The notes: generated by a model not told the origin, from the letters alone. A DNA stretch of 40,845 nt from Roseinatronobacter ekhonensis (GCF_900499075.1 NZ_UIHC01000029.1:1-40845); one strand, 5' to 3'. Counted from the stretch's first letter, positions 8,210-17,152 are shown. Program-made: numbers and translations.

Positions 8210-9940
8210 ATGAACCTCTTTACCGAATTTCGTGCCTGCGTTCTGGACGCGTTGCAGGCGTTGACGGCCCAAGGCGCACTGCCGGACGGGCTGGAGTTTG
8301 CCAATGTCACCGTAGAGCCGCCGCGCGACCCTGCGCATGGCGATATGGCCACGAATGCCGCGATGGTGCTGGCCAAGCCTGCGGGTCTGAAGCCGCGCGA
8401 GATTGCCGAAGCCTTGGGCGCGCAACTGACCTCGGACCCGCGCATTGCCAGCGCAGAGGTGGCGGGGCCGGGCTTTTTGAACCTGCGTCTGGACAATTCG
8501 GTCTGGGCAGGCGTGCTTGGCACCGTGCTGGACCAAGGCGCGGCATTCGGACGCTCGACCATGGGGCAGGGCACCAAGGTCAATGTCGAATTCGTGTCGG
8601 CCAATCCCACGGGCCCCATGCATGTGGGCCATGTGCGTGGCGCGGTTGTGGGTGACGCGCTGTCGAACCTGCTGGCCTATGCGGGCTTTGACGTGACGCG
8701 CGAGTATTACATCAACGATGGCGGCGCACAGGTTGATGTATTGGCACGCTCTGCCTTTGAACGCTACCGCGAGGCGCATGGCCGCTCGCCGGAAATTGCT
8801 GAAGGGTTGTACCCCGGCGAATACCTGATCGAAGTGGGCGAGGCGCTGAAAGCCGAATTCGGGGAGCAGTTCCTTGACCAGCCGGAATCCGTTTGGCTGG
8901 AAACCATCCGCAATTTCGCGACCGAGCGTATGATGGGCATGATCCGCGAGGATCTGGCCGCTTTGGGCGTGCGGATGGATGTCTATTCGTCCGAAAAGGC
9001 GCTCTACGGCACCGGAGAGATCGAGCGTGCCATCGACCGGCTGCGCCAGAAGGGTCTGATCTATCGCGGCACGCTGGAGCCGCCCAAGGGCAAAACCCCC
9101 GAGGATTGGGAGCCGCGCGAGCAAACTCTGTTCCGCTCTACCGCGCATGGCGATGACGTGGACCGCCCGATCATGAAATCGGACGGGGGTTGGACCTATT
9201 TCGCGCCCGATATTGCCTATCATTCCAACAAGGTAGATCGCGGGTTTGACCTGCTGATCGACATTTTCGGCGCCGATCATGGCGGCTATGTAAAGCGGAT
9301 GAAAGCGGCTGTGGCGGCACTGTCTGACAACCGTGTTCCGCTGGAAGTGCGGCTGATCCAGTTGGTCAAGCTGTATAAGAACGGCGAGCCGTTCAAGATG
9401 TCGAAACGCGCCGGCACCTTTGTGACGCTTCGCGACGTGGTCGAGGAGGTGGGCGCGGATGTGACCCGCTTTGTCATGCTGACGCGCAAGAACGACGCGA
9501 GCCTTGATTTCGACTTTGCAAAAGTGCTGGAGCAGTCGCGCGAAAACCCTGTGTGGTATGTGCAATATGCCAGCGCGCGCGTGCAATCGGTGCTGCGCAA
9601 AGCGGATGAGATGGGTGCAGGTGACACCTCGCCCGACCTGTCGGGCCTGACGCATGACGCAGAGCTTGCGCTGATCCGCAAACTGGCGGAATGGCCGCGC
9701 ATTGTAGAGCTTTCCGCCCGCGTCTACGAGCCGCACCGCGTGGCAGGCTATCTGTCGGAACTCGCCGCCGAATTCCACGCGCTGTGGAACCGGGGCAATG
9801 ACACGCCCGGTTTGCGTTTTGTGCAAGAGGGCGATCATGCCACAACGGCAGCCAAAACCGCGCTTGCGCGGGCGACTGGTGTTGTCATTGCGAACGGACT
9901 TGCTATTCTTGGCGTTGCCGCAATGACAGAGATGCGCTGA
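8210..9940 (+). CDS. argS: Arginyl-tRNA synthetase
   Basis: 576 residues, class Ia synthetase that charges tRNA-Arg. The start is set at the ATG at 8210 ([15 protein letters not shown] matches family N-termini); the frame itself opens at 8183. The N-terminal Add-1 domain ends near residue 110. The HIGH-type motif is HVGH (138-141) within [15 protein letters not shown]. The sequence carries KMSK (396-399), which not all ArgS proteins have. The C-terminal anticodon-binding DALR domain includes [15 protein letters not shown] and [18 protein letters not shown]. It is followed, after a 170-bp gap, by the SPOR-domain gene. Confidence 0.97.
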   Translation: MNLFTEFRACVLDALQALTAQGALPDGLEFANVTVEPPRDPAHGDMATNAAMVLAKPAGLKPREIAEALGAQLTSDPRIASAEVAGPGFLNLRLDNSVWAGVLGTVLDQGAAFGRSTMGQGTKVNVEFVSANPTGPMHVGHVRGAVVGDALSNLLAYAGFDVTREYYINDGGAQVDVLARSAFERYREAHGRSPEIAEGLYPGEYLIEVGEALKAEFGEQFLDQPESVWLETIRNFATERMMGMIREDLAALGVRMDVYSSEKALYGTGEIERAIDRLRQKGLIYRGTLEPPKGKTPEDWEPREQTLFRSTAHGDDVDRPIMKSDGGWTYFAPDIAYHSNKVDRGFDLLIDIFGADHGGYVKRMKAAVAALSDNRVPLEVRLIQLVKLYKNGEPFKMSKRAGTFVTLRDVVEEVGADVTRFVMLTRKNDASLDFDFAKVLEQSRENPVWYVQYASARVQSVLRKADEMGAGDTSPDLSGLTHDAELALIRKLAEWPRIVELSARVYEPHRVAGYLSELAAEFHALWNRGNDTPGLRFVQEGDHATTAAKTALARATGVVIANGLAILGVAAMTEMR

Positions 9941-10110
9941 AAAGGCTGCATTTTTCGCGGGACGAAACGCGCCTGCCGTGGTATCGTGGCAGGACAGACA
10001 AACTATAAGCGCAATAATGCGCAGTTTTCGGCAGTGTCGGGCAGACATCTTGCCAACATGATTACACAGGATGGGCGTGGGGTATTCCCCGTGCCCAGCA
10101 TGAGGCAGGT

Positions 10111-11298
10111 ATGGGTGAGAGCAGATATTTCGCTGCACATGGCGCTCGTCCCCATGATGGGCATGGGCGGGATTCATGGGCGCGGCCAAGTGGTCAGGCG
10201 CCTGATTTGTATGATGATGCAGCATGGCAAGATGCTCAATGGGCGGGCCATCAGGCGGGCTATCCCGACCCCTATGCCCCTGCGCCGCCGCATGAGGATT
10301 TTAACCCGGCTCTGGGTGGTGCCCATGCGCGCAGCTATGAGGCGCCGCACCCCGCCTACGCCCCGCATCCGCATCCTGCCCAACACGACTATCAGGGCTA
10401 TTCCCGTAGCGATCCCCGTGCCTATGCCAGCGCACCCGCGACCTCTGCACCGCCGGTGTCGCTGACAAGTGTCGCGCAGGGTATTGGCGCAGTGCTGTCC
10501 CTTGCGCTGCTGGTTGGCGGCGGGGTCTGGACGTGGCAGATGATGCAGCGTGACGTGTCGGGCGTGCCGGTTGTGCGGGCGCTGGACGGCCCGCTGCGCG
10601 TGGCACCCGATGATCCCGGCGGAACACAAGCCGCGCATCAGGGCTTGTCTGTGACCGAACTGGCCGCCGATGGGGCCACGGACCTGCCAAATGAAATCGT
10701 GCTGGCACCGGCCCCGCTGGACCTGAATGAAGACCTTGGCAACACGGCAAACGCAGGTCGGCCCGAGACTCCGCAACAGGACATGCTGATCGAAATCGGT
10801 CTGCCTGCACCAGAAGCCGACGACATTGCCGAAGCAGACCCCCTCGGGCTTGTCCGCCCCAACCGCTATGCCGTGACACGTTCGCCAAGACCCGCGCCGC
10901 GAAGCGCACGCGGCTCGGCGGCTGCATCTCCGCCCTCTGACCAGACCGCTGAGGCGGATTCCGCGCTGGCGGCCGCGATTGCCAATTCGGTTGCCGCCGA
11001 TCTGTCTGGCGGGCGCAGCGTCGATGTCGACCCGGCCAGCATTGGTCCCGGCACCCGTCTGGTGCAGCTTGGCACCTATGAAAGCGCCGCGGACGCGCGC
11101 CGTGCTTGGGACGGCCTAGTGCAGCGTTTCAACCCGCTGCTGGATGATCGCGGTCGCGTCATAGAGGCTGCGCATAGCGGCGGATCAGTATTCTACCGGC
11201 TGCGCGCGCACGGCTTTAGCGACGAGCGCGATGCACGCCGCTTTTGTGCTGCGCTGATCGACCAGCGGCTTGACTGTATTCCGGTCCTGATCCGATGA
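10111..11298 (+). CDS. SPOR-domain membrane protein
   Basis: 395 residues. Residues 1-115 are a soluble, low-complexity Pro/His/Tyr/Ala-rich segment expected in the cytoplasm. One transmembrane helix follows (about 121-142, SVAQGIGAVLSLALLVGGGV), then a long acidic and Ala/Pro-rich periplasmic linker, and a C-terminal SPOR domain (about 315-395, from RLVQLGTYESAADARRAWDGL to DCIPVLIR). SPOR domains bind peptidoglycan glycan strands stripped of stem peptides and concentrate proteins at the division septum. The gene overlaps nagZ by 4 bp (ATGA), linking it to cell-wall turnover. GAGG just upstream of the ATG is the ribosome site. The 170-bp gap before it (9941-10110) holds a CCTGCC/GGCAGG hairpin and no gene. 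Confidence 0.88.
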   Translation: MGESRYFAAHGARPHDGHGRDSWARPSGQAPDLYDDAAWQDAQWAGHQAGYPDPYAPAPPHEDFNPALGGAHARSYEAPHPAYAPHPHPAQHDYQGYSRSDPRAYASAPATSAPPVSLTSVAQGIGAVLSLALLVGGGVWTWQMMQRDVSGVPVVRALDGPLRVAPDDPGGTQAAHQGLSVTELAADGATDLPNEIVLAPAPLDLNEDLGNTANAGRPETPQQDMLIEIGLPAPEADDIAEADPLGLVRPNRYAVTRSPRPAPRSARGSAAASPPSDQTAEADSALAAAIANSVAADLSGGRSVDVDPASIGPGTRLVQLGTYESAADARRAWDGLVQRFNPLLDDRGRVIEAAHSGGSVFYRLRAHGFSDERDARRFCAALIDQRLDCIPVLIR

Positions 11299-12302
11299 CA
11301 TCCACGCCGCACGCTGTCATCTTCGGATGCGCGGGCACCCGGTTGAGTGCGGCGGAAAAGCGGTTTCTGGCACGGGTGCAACCCTGGGGCGCGATCCTGT
11401 TCGCGCGCAATGTGGATAACCCGGCGCAGCTATCTGCGCTAAGTGCAGACTGGCGCGACACGGTGGGGCGCGATCTGCCAATCATGATTGATCAGGAGGG
11501 CGGGCGCGTGCAGCGCATGGGACCGCCGCATTGGTCCGGTTGGCCGCCTGCGCTTGATCAGTCCCGTCATGCACGTGATCCGGTGCGCGCGATGTATCTG
11601 CGCGGGCGTCTGATCGCGGCGGAACTGCGTGCGGTCGGGTTGGATGTGAACTGCGCCCCGCTTGCCGATATTGCGCGGCCGGAAACCCACGCCATCTTGC
11701 ATAATCGCTGCTACGGCGAAAGCGTTGCACAGGTCGTGGCCAATGCCCGTGCCATGGCGCAGGGCCTGCTTGCAGGCGGCGTTATGCCGGTTGTGAAACA
11801 TATGCCTGGCCACGGGCGCGCGACACGCGACAGCCATCTGGACCTGCCTGTGGTGGACGCGGCGGCAGAATTGCTGCACACGCAGGATTTTGCAGCCTTC
11901 GCGGCGCTTGCAGATATTCCCATGGCGATGAGCGCGCATATCGTCTTTCCGGCATTCGATGCCGCGCGTCCGGCGACCACATCACCGGCCATGATCCGGC
12001 TTATCCGGGACGAGATCGGCTTTGATGGCGTGCTGATGACAGATGACCTGTCCATGCAGGCCCTGTCTGGCACCATGGCAGAGCGCGCCCGGGCCGCGCT
12101 CGCGGCCGGGTGTGATCTCGTGTTGCATTGCAATGGCGTGGCCGATGAAATGGCACAGGTCGCAGATGCCTGTCCGCCCCTGTCGGGCCAAGCCCTTGCG
12201 CGTACCGCCCGGGCGATGGTTCATCGCGTGGCGCCTGACGAAGCCGATCTTGCCGCATTGCATGCCGAATACCGCAGACTGTTACCAAAGGAGCCTGCAT
12301 GA
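11295..12302 (+). CDS. nagZ: Beta-N-acetylhexosaminidase NagZ (GH3)
   Basis: 335 residues, single-domain glycoside hydrolase family 3 enzyme that removes GlcNAc from anhydromuropeptides in the cytoplasm during peptidoglycan recycling. The general acid/base loop KHMPGHGRATRDSH (168-181) is intact, MIDQEGGRVQRM (64-75) is the substrate-side strand, and the catalytic Asp is D250 in VLMTDDLSMQAL. It starts inside the SPOR gene stop and overlaps the LysR gene start, so three genes are probably translated from one message. In many Rhodobacteraceae, as I remember them, scpA-scpB follow nagZ; here they do not. Confidence 0.95.
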   Translation: MTSTPHAVIFGCAGTRLSAAEKRFLARVQPWGAILFARNVDNPAQLSALSADWRDTVGRDLPIMIDQEGGRVQRMGPPHWSGWPPALDQSRHARDPVRAMYLRGRLIAAELRAVGLDVNCAPLADIARPETHAILHNRCYGESVAQVVANARAMAQGLLAGGVMPVVKHMPGHGRATRDSHLDLPVVDAAAELLHTQDFAAFAALADIPMAMSAHIVFPAFDAARPATTSPAMIRLIRDEIGFDGVLMTDDLSMQALSGTMAERARAALAAGCDLVLHCNGVADEMAQVADACPPLSGQALARTARAMVHRVAPDEADLAALHAEYRRLLPKEPA

Positions 12303-13180
12303 GCCTGGAGCCATGGGATGAATTGCGAACCGCGCTTCAGGTGGCACGCGCCGGCACTGTCAGCGGGGCCGCACAACGGCTGGGCGTGCATCATGCCACG
12401 GTGATCCGCCACATCGACGGGCTGGAAGACCGCTTGGGCGTGAAGCTGTTCCAACGCCACGCCAAAGGCTACGCGCTGACCGAAGCGGGCCGCTTGCTGA
12501 CCGACAGTGCGGCTGATGCCGAAGCACGGTTCGACAAGCTCGCCGCACGGTTGCAGATGCTGCAAAGCGGCATCGAAGGCGAGCTGTGCGTGACCACTGT
12601 GCCGGAATTGTGCGATATCGTGCTGCCGGTGCTGATGGACCTGCGCACCCGCCACCCGTTGCTTGTTCCTTGCCTGCGGGTCGAAGAACGGCTGGCGCGG
12701 CTGGAATACGGCGAGGCGCATCTGGCAATCCGCGCGGGCGCGCGCCCGCAAGAACCCGACAATGTGGTGCAGCCGCTTGGTGTCTTGCCAATGGCGCTCT
12801 TTGCTGCGCAAACCTATGTTGATCGCCACGGGCTACCTGCGGCTGACGGCGATCTGTCAGAGCATGACGTGGTGACGGTGGAACCCGGTGCAGCGCGCGC
12901 TCCGTTCGATCGATGGATGGAACAGCACGGGCGTCGCGTAAGCTTGCATAGCAACGACCGCACGACGCTGCTGGCCGCGATGCGCGCAGGGCTTGGGCTG
13001 GGCTTTGCTCCCGCATGCCAGCAGATTGACGGCTTAATTCAGGCCATGCCGCCGCGCCCCGATTGGCAGGCAGAACTATGGCTTGTCACCCATGTCGATT
13101 TGCACCGCAGCCCCAAGGTTCAGGCCACGGCCACGGCCCTGAAAGACCACTTTGCCATGGTCGCCGCCGAAAGCCGTTGA
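12299..13180 (+). CDS. LysR-family transcriptional regulator
   Basis: 293 residues, typical LTTR length. N-terminal winged helix: WDELRTALQVARAGTVSGAA, then QRLGVHHATVIRHIDGLEDR and LGVKLFQRHAKGYALTEAG (about 4-63), followed by a periplasmic-binding-protein-like effector domain. Unusually for an LTTR it is not divergent from its neighbour but overlaps nagZ by 4 bp as the last gene of the SPOR-nagZ run. Target and effector are unknown; there is no reason in the sequence to tie it to beta-lactamase control, although NagZ products are AmpR effectors in other bacteria. Confidence 0.92.
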   Translation: MSLEPWDELRTALQVARAGTVSGAAQRLGVHHATVIRHIDGLEDRLGVKLFQRHAKGYALTEAGRLLTDSAADAEARFDKLAARLQMLQSGIEGELCVTTVPELCDIVLPVLMDLRTRHPLLVPCLRVEERLARLEYGEAHLAIRAGARPQEPDNVVQPLGVLPMALFAAQTYVDRHGLPAADGDLSEHDVVTVEPGAARAPFDRWMEQHGRRVSLHSNDRTTLLAAMRAGLGLGFAPACQQIDGLIQAMPPRPDWQAELWLVTHVDLHRSPKVQATATALKDHFAMVAAESR

Positions 13181-13242
13181 TCCGCGCGGAAAATCGGATT
13201 TTCCGGTTGCGGCGCTCCGAATGTATCATTAGACGGATCGAC

Positions 13243-13332
13243 GGAGACGTGGCCGAGTGGTCGAAGGCGCTCCCCTGCTAAGGGAGTAGGCCCGGAAGGG
13301 TCTCGAGGGTTCGAATCCCTTCGTCTCCGCCA
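13243..13332 (+). tRNA. tRNA-Ser(GCU)
   Basis: Complete cloverleaf: acceptor GGAGACG / CGTCTCC, anticodon stem CTCCC / GGGAG around the loop CTGCTAA (anticodon GCT, reading AGC and AGU), a long variable arm typical of serine tRNAs, the T-arm GGGTTCGAATCCC, discriminator G and encoded CCA. Its last 15 bases are part of the attachment site of the integrated element, which keeps the tRNA intact. Confidence 0.97.
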
Positions 13333-13333
13333 C
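13318..13333 (+). repeat. Attachment-site repeat (tRNA-proximal copy)
   Basis: CCTTCGTCTCCGCCAC, the 3' end of tRNA-Ser including CCA plus one base. An identical copy lies at 17153-17168. A tRNA 3' end is the classic integration target of P4-type tyrosine integrases. Confidence 0.9.
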
Positions 13334-13389
13334 CACTTTTGCGCATCCTTCTGATATTAAAAACAAAATTGATTGATGCTGTGACCGCA

Positions 13390-13408
13390 TCCCCCAAGCC
13401 GTCCCCCA
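13390..13408. promoter_or_regulatory. Paired TCCCCCA heptamers, tRNA-proximal end
   Basis: TCCCCCA at 13390-13396 and 13402-13408, exactly 12 bp apart start to start. The same pair with the same orientation and spacing lies at the other end of the element, so these are candidate arm-type binding sites for the integrase. Confidence 0.55.
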
Positions 13409-13435
13409 CAGTGACACGGACTGACCCGGAACAAT

Positions 13436-14134
13436 TTGGAAGACTTGAGGCGACTTAAAGGCTACCATGAGAGCATTTTCAGTGAATTCGCGGCGGCCAT
13501 GACAAAAGGGAATGCAGCAGACACTTTCGAGGGATGGGTTTCAGTTGGGCTCCTTCTCCTGCCTGGAATTCCGCTGTGGTTCTTCTGGGATGAGCTTCTG
13601 AGATGGTCTGGGGGCTACGGCGAAACCGTCGCAGGTGTCGTTATCTTCCTCCAAGCTGCGTCACTGTTGCTCCTCAGACCGCCGCTGATGCGCCGCATTC
13701 AAGACCTGTCGCGTTGGCTGGACGCTCGCCGAAAGAAACAACGCCCCAATTACCTGGACGAAACGAACCCGGCCCTCACAGGCCTTCAAGATAGTCTGCG
13801 CTCCGTGCCAGAAACGCGCGTTCGTGAGTTGACGGCTATAGGCGATGATCTTGCGCGACAGGATCGAGAACAGAATGTTCGGGTAGCTTTGACCCAAATG
13901 ATCGACAAGCAATCCTTAGCCAATTCTTCGAAGATGCGGTTCTTCCTAGTGGACCGCTCCATTCCCGCCTTGGAGCCCGAACCCGGCTCCATGCTGCTGC
14001 TGGGCTCGGACGGAACCTGGTCGGACATATCCCCGTCCGAGGTTCTCGCCGATGAAGGCTCGCCCGAGGTGTCCGAGGAGATTTTCGTCTCCGTCGTGGC
14101 CCGGCTCGGCGGTTCCATGCCCCGCGAGTCCTGA
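13436..14134 (+). CDS. Predicted two-helix membrane protein, island cargo
   Basis: Up to 232 residues; not recognised. The first start in frame is TTG at 13436; the first ATG is at 13499 and lacks a good ribosome site, so the start is uncertain. After a short soluble N-terminus come two hydrophobic segments, WVSVGLLLLPGIPLWFFW (about 34-51) and TVAGVVIFLQAASLLLLR (about 64-81), then a basic stretch and a cytoplasmic domain of about 140 residues rich in charged residues. It is the only plus-strand gene in the mini element and is not part of the integration/regulation set, so it is cargo. Small two-helix membrane proteins are often effectors of phage-exclusion systems; that is a guess from position and topology only. 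Confidence 0.6.
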   Translation: MEDLRRLKGYHESIFSEFAAAMTKGNAADTFEGWVSVGLLLLPGIPLWFFWDELLRWSGGYGETVAGVVIFLQAASLLLLRPPLMRRIQDLSRWLDARRKKQRPNYLDETNPALTGLQDSLRSVPETRVRELTAIGDDLARQDREQNVRVALTQMIDKQSLANSSKMRFFLVDRSIPALEPEPGSMLLLGSDGTWSDISPSEVLADEGSPEVSEEIFVSVVARLGGSMPRES

Positions 14135-14166
14135 TCGAATAGCCTGCGCCATCCTGATAGACGGGC

Positions 14167-14442
14167 TCAATCTCCACGAAGCTTTTCAGCCCGCCATTTC
14201 GCCCAGCGCTGCCGTTGACTCTCGGCTATTCGTTCGCGGCCTTCTGGCGTCTTTGGTCCCGTAGATGCTCCGCCGTGAAACCTGCATCGCTCTTTTCCGG
14301 GTAGCGCTTTCGCCTTGCAAGGCGCTCCCTTTCGGGTGGTTGCACCACAACGGCTCTCCGGCAATTTTTCGGATAAAGCCCCAAAGCGCCCTAAGACCCC
14401 ACCCCGCGTGCGCGCGAAGTCGGGTAAAAAAGTCGTCTTCAT
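14167..14442 (-). CDS. Small HGGxSTG-motif protein
   Basis: 91 residues from the ATG at 14442, which overlaps the upstream gene's stop as ATGA (an in-frame ATG at 14463 is less likely). The centre reads CGATTRKGAPCKAKAL, then CRFHGGASTGPKTPEGRERI, with Cys/His residues spaced as a probable small zinc-binding unit followed by the HGGxSTGPKTPEGR signature and a basic tail. Proteins of this signature are frequent on alphaproteobacterial phages, plasmids and islands; I know of no established biochemical function. Last gene of the minus-strand operon of the mini element. Confidence 0.7.
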   Translation of the reverse strand: MKTTFLPDFARTRGGVLGRFGALSEKLPESRCGATTRKGAPCKAKALPGKERCRFHGGASTGPKTPEGRERIAESQRQRWAKWRAEKLRGD

Positions 14443-14981
14443 AGAAGCCCTACAGCTCTGCATTGCGCCTCGGTGACATGACCTTCTGAGACCAGCTCAC
14501 GCGCCTTGTGTGCACTCACTCCTGTGAGCAAGTAGCGCTTACCGGTCTTGATCGCTTCAACTTCCATTTCCATTTTCTTCACGGCCTTCTTTGGCAAGGT
14601 TTTTTTAGGGTTCTTTTTGGGTTCGGGCGCATCCCGTGCGGGGTTGACCGTCGTCACCTGCGGGGGCTGGGTGCCTGCTGTGCTGGGGTGCACCACATGC
14701 GGGGGTGCATCCGTTGCCGGAGGCAGCGTCAGGCGATATAAGTTGCATCCCTTCGGTCCAGCATTTCTCTCGACGCTGATCAAGCCACGCTCTTCGAGCT
14801 CCCTTAGCACGCCCTGCACCTTTCTGACCGAACAGCAGACGTCGTCGGCAATCTTCTGGACACTGGGCCAGCAAACGCCGGTCCGTTTGTTGATTCGATC
14901 CGCGAGCCGCGCCAAGACATGGCGCTCATAGGTGCATGCAAGGTCCAGCGCATAGACAGCGCTCAATAGGTCGTTGGACAT
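14439..14981 (-). CDS. Winged-helix protein, replication/regulation type
   Basis: 180 residues. Residues 1-85 form a winged helix of the helix_turn_helix_36 kind found in phage and plasmid replication proteins: LACTYERHVLARLADRINKR, WPSVQKIADDVCCSVRKVQ, GVLRELEERGLISVERNA. A Pro/Lys-rich linker (KKNPKKTLPKKAVKK) leads to a short C-terminal segment. It could act as the replication initiator or a repressor of this small element. It lies between the AlpA-like gene and the HGGxSTG gene on the minus strand. Confidence 0.65.
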   Translation of the reverse strand: MSNDLLSAVYALDLACTYERHVLARLADRINKRTGVCWPSVQKIADDVCCSVRKVQGVLRELEERGLISVERNAGPKGCNLYRLTLPPATDAPPHVVHPSTAGTQPPQVTTVNPARDAPEPKKNPKKTLPKKAVKKMEMEVEAIKTGKRYLLTGVSAHKARELVSEGHVTEAQCRAVGLL

Positions 14982-15002
14982 GTGGAGGGCTTCGTGAACG
15001 CG

Positions 15003-15188
15003 TTATGCATTGCGCTGCTGACGGCTTTCGAGCCAGTCACCAATGTCGCTTTCTCGCCAGGCAACGAGGCGCGCACCCAGCTTCACCGGCTGTGGAAATT
15101 CGCCTGCGCTGATCCAAGCATAAATCGTCGATCTGGAAAGCCCGGTGCGGGCTTCGACCTCAGGGCGGCGTAGCAGTTTTTCGGCCAT
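15003..15188 (-). CDS. AlpA-like excisionase/transcriptional regulator
   Basis: 61 residues from the ATG at 15188, which has an AGGAA ribosome site 7 bp upstream; the longer frame to 15308 has no such support. It is a MerR-type HTH of the AlpA family: LLRRPEVEARTGLSRSTIYA, then WISAGEFPQPVKLGARLVAW, RESDIGDWLESR. AlpA from the cryptic prophage CP4-57 activates integrase expression and promotes excision, so this is the likely directionality factor or int activator of the tRNA-Ser element. Confidence 0.85.
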   Translation of the reverse strand: MAEKLLRRPEVEARTGLSRSTIYAWISAGEFPQPVKLGARLVAWRESDIGDWLESRQQRNA

Positions 15189-15267
15189 TTTCGGTTCCTT
15201 TCGGCTTGAGCAAGTCACAGCCAGATCATGAAGAACTGGCGAGACGCCGAAAAACCTCAAAAGGCGA

Positions 15268-15717
15268 TCATTTCTGAGTGCGTTGAAAATGGCGCTGAAC
15301 GTAACCATTTAGCAGGCTCTTGAATTTCTTTTGGCCCCGACGGGCATGGGTTCGGAAAGTGGACTCGTTTTCCAATAGCTCGGGGTCAGCCTCGACACAG
15401 AAGTCTACCGCTTTTTCAAGGCCAACGCCCTTTGCACACATCATGGCATAAACCTTGCCGAAGGCTCGTAGCTCCTTTTCAAATTGGGCCATAGAAGCGG
15501 GCCTTCCCTTTTTCTTCTCACCACGCACAATACGCGCGGCAATATCTCTCGCCTCCGGTGTCTCCAAACCATTCGTTTCTAGTAAGCCTGCCAACGGCTC
15601 TGTTTTGCCATCTTGAGCTGCTCGAATTGCCGCGAACTCGTCGGAATGACGCGCTTCATGCTCAAGTTCCCAAATCAGCGCGTCACGCAGCAGAGCTACA
15701 CCCTTGTGATCGTTCAT
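15268..15717 (-). CDS. Unknown protein coupled to the integrase
   Basis: 149 residues; no family recognised. It is mostly helical and charged, starts MNDHKGVALLRDALIWELEH and ends in a basic segment (ARRGQKKFKSLLNGYVQRH). Its ATG overlaps the integrase stop as ATGA, so it is translated with the integrase. The basic C-terminus would fit nucleic-acid binding, but nothing more specific can be said. Confidence 0.65.
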   Translation of the reverse strand: MNDHKGVALLRDALIWELEHEARHSDEFAAIRAAQDGKTEPLAGLLETNGLETPEARDIAARIVRGEKKKGRPASMAQFEKELRAFGKVYAMMCAKGVGLEKAVDFCVEADPELLENESTFRTHARRGQKKFKSLLNGYVQRHFQRTQK

Positions 15718-17009
15718 CCCGGCGCACCGAGCTTCACAACGTTATCGACCTGCACTGCCTGGCCACCCAGGAACCCGGACCAATCGGCCATCATGGCGCG
15801 CCGCCTGTCGAGCATGTCGGATCGCTGATAGGCCCGCTCCACTTCCGAGCCAATGAAATGGGCCAGAGCGATTTCGGCCATGTCACGGGGATAGCCCCGT
15901 TCAGCCGCCCATTGCCTAAAGGTCGAGCGCAGCCCGTGCGGCACAGCTGGACGCTTGCTGGCCGGGTCTAGGTATCCTTGGTCGCCCGCCTTCTCCTGTG
16001 CCGCCTGCATGCGTCGCATGACGGCGGAAATGGACATGTCCGACAGCATCCCGCCGCGAGGCGCGAAGAACACGAAAGGAGAGCCATTGAGGCGCGGCAG
16101 GCTTGCCAGCAAGGCCGCTGCTTCGTTAGGGAGCGGAACGCGGTGCGGCCTGCCGTTTTTCATGCGCGAAGCCGGGATCGCCCAGACGGCCCGTGTCGCA
16201 GACGTCGCAAGCGTCGCATCTCCAAGGTCGATTTCGTCCCACATCATGCCCCGCACCTCGCCGGAGCGGGCGGCGGTCAGGGTCAGAAACCGCAGCGCCT
16301 TCGCGGCCATCCCCTCGCGTTGGGCGAGGTCGTCCCACCAGCGCGAAACATCCGCAAGAGCAAGTGCCGGTTGATTGTCCGACTTCGCCACCTTCGCGGG
16401 CTTGGGCAGCATTTCGGACAGGTTGCCCCGCCACCGTGCCGGGTTGTCCCCCGCGCGGTGCCCGGCCACAGTCGCCCAGGACAGCACGTTCTCGATCCGG
16501 CCCCGCAGACGGGAGGCGGTTTCGGTCTTGGTCTTCCAGATCGGCTCCAGCACGCGCAACACGTCCTGCACAGTGATATCTGAAACCAGCTTTGGCCCCA
16601 GTATCGGGGCGGCGTAGGTGTCCAGCGTAGAACGCCACTGTTTGCGGTGCTTCTCGTTCCGAAACTCTGACAGCTTGGCCGTCAGGTAGGTGTCCACTGC
16701 ATCGGCGAAACGCATGCCCTCGCGCGCTTTGCGCTTGTCAGCCAGTGGATCGCCGCCCAGCATCGCCTTGCCTCGGTTTTCGAGCGCCAGTCTGCGCGCC
16801 ATCGCCAGCGGCACGGCAGGCGGACTGCCAAGACCCAGCTCACAGCGCTTGCCGCGAATGACGATGCGCTGAACCCATTGCCGCGCGCCGTTCTTGGCGA
16901 CCCTCAGAAAGAGGCCTTGTCCGTCGAAGTATTTGCCCGGCTCTGCCACCGTCTCCACGAAACGTGCCGAGAGCGCCTTTTCCGGTGTTCGGATACTCTC
17001 ACGTGGCAT
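15714..17009 (-). CDS. P4-type tyrosine integrase
   Basis: 431 residues from the ATG at 17009; in-frame ATG (17021) and GTG (17033) starts exist, but homologues begin close to MPRES. It catalyses recombination between the element and the tRNA-Ser 3' end. The N-terminal DUF4102-type arm-binding domain is ARFVETVAEPGKYFDGQGLF, the SAM-like core-binding domain follows near 100-210, and the catalytic domain carries R248 (ARSGEVRG), K284, H358 and R361 (HGLRSTF), H384 (LAHFIG) and the nucleophile Y394 (ERAYQR). All catalytic residues are present, so it should be active. The start lies 144 bp from the distal attachment repeat, and the paired TCCCCCA heptamers overlap its ribosome-site region. Confidence 0.95.
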   Translation of the reverse strand: MPRESIRTPEKALSARFVETVAEPGKYFDGQGLFLRVAKNGARQWVQRIVIRGKRCELGLGSPPAVPLAMARRLALENRGKAMLGGDPLADKRKAREGMRFADAVDTYLTAKLSEFRNEKHRKQWRSTLDTYAAPILGPKLVSDITVQDVLRVLEPIWKTKTETASRLRGRIENVLSWATVAGHRAGDNPARWRGNLSEMLPKPAKVAKSDNQPALALADVSRWWDDLAQREGMAAKALRFLTLTAARSGEVRGMMWDEIDLGDATLATSATRAVWAIPASRMKNGRPHRVPLPNEAAALLASLPRLNGSPFVFFAPRGGMLSDMSISAVMRRMQAAQEKAGDQGYLDPASKRPAVPHGLRSTFRQWAAERGYPRDMAEIALAHFIGSEVERAYQRSDMLDRRRAMMADWSGFLGGQAVQVDNVVKLGAPG

Positions 17010-17013
17010 ATCG

Positions 17014-17032
17014 TCCCCCATTACATCCCCCA
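17014..17032. promoter_or_regulatory. Paired TCCCCCA heptamers, integrase end
   Basis: TCCCCCA at 17014-17020 and 17026-17032, again 12 bp apart. They cover the region just upstream of the integrase start, where integrase binding could also shut off its own translation or transcription. A CCACGA/TCGTGG inverted repeat (17030-17043) overlaps the second copy. Confidence 0.55.
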
Positions 17033-17152
17033 CGACTTCGTGGATCGACTAGGATTATGCCGGAACATGACGCACAAAGGAAGGTGTTAAGCGACTAGTA
17101 AAACGAGACATTTAGGGAAGTTCACGGAAGACGTGGGAAACTAGCATGGCGG

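Noticed and set aside
8123-10225. 700-residue open frame on the minus strand
   Set aside because: It is antisense to argS, has no family resemblance and is a product of high GC third positions.
14088-14097. TTCGTCTCCG resembling the attachment core
   Set aside because: Only part of the 16-bp core matches and it lies inside the membrane-protein gene; not a third attachment site.
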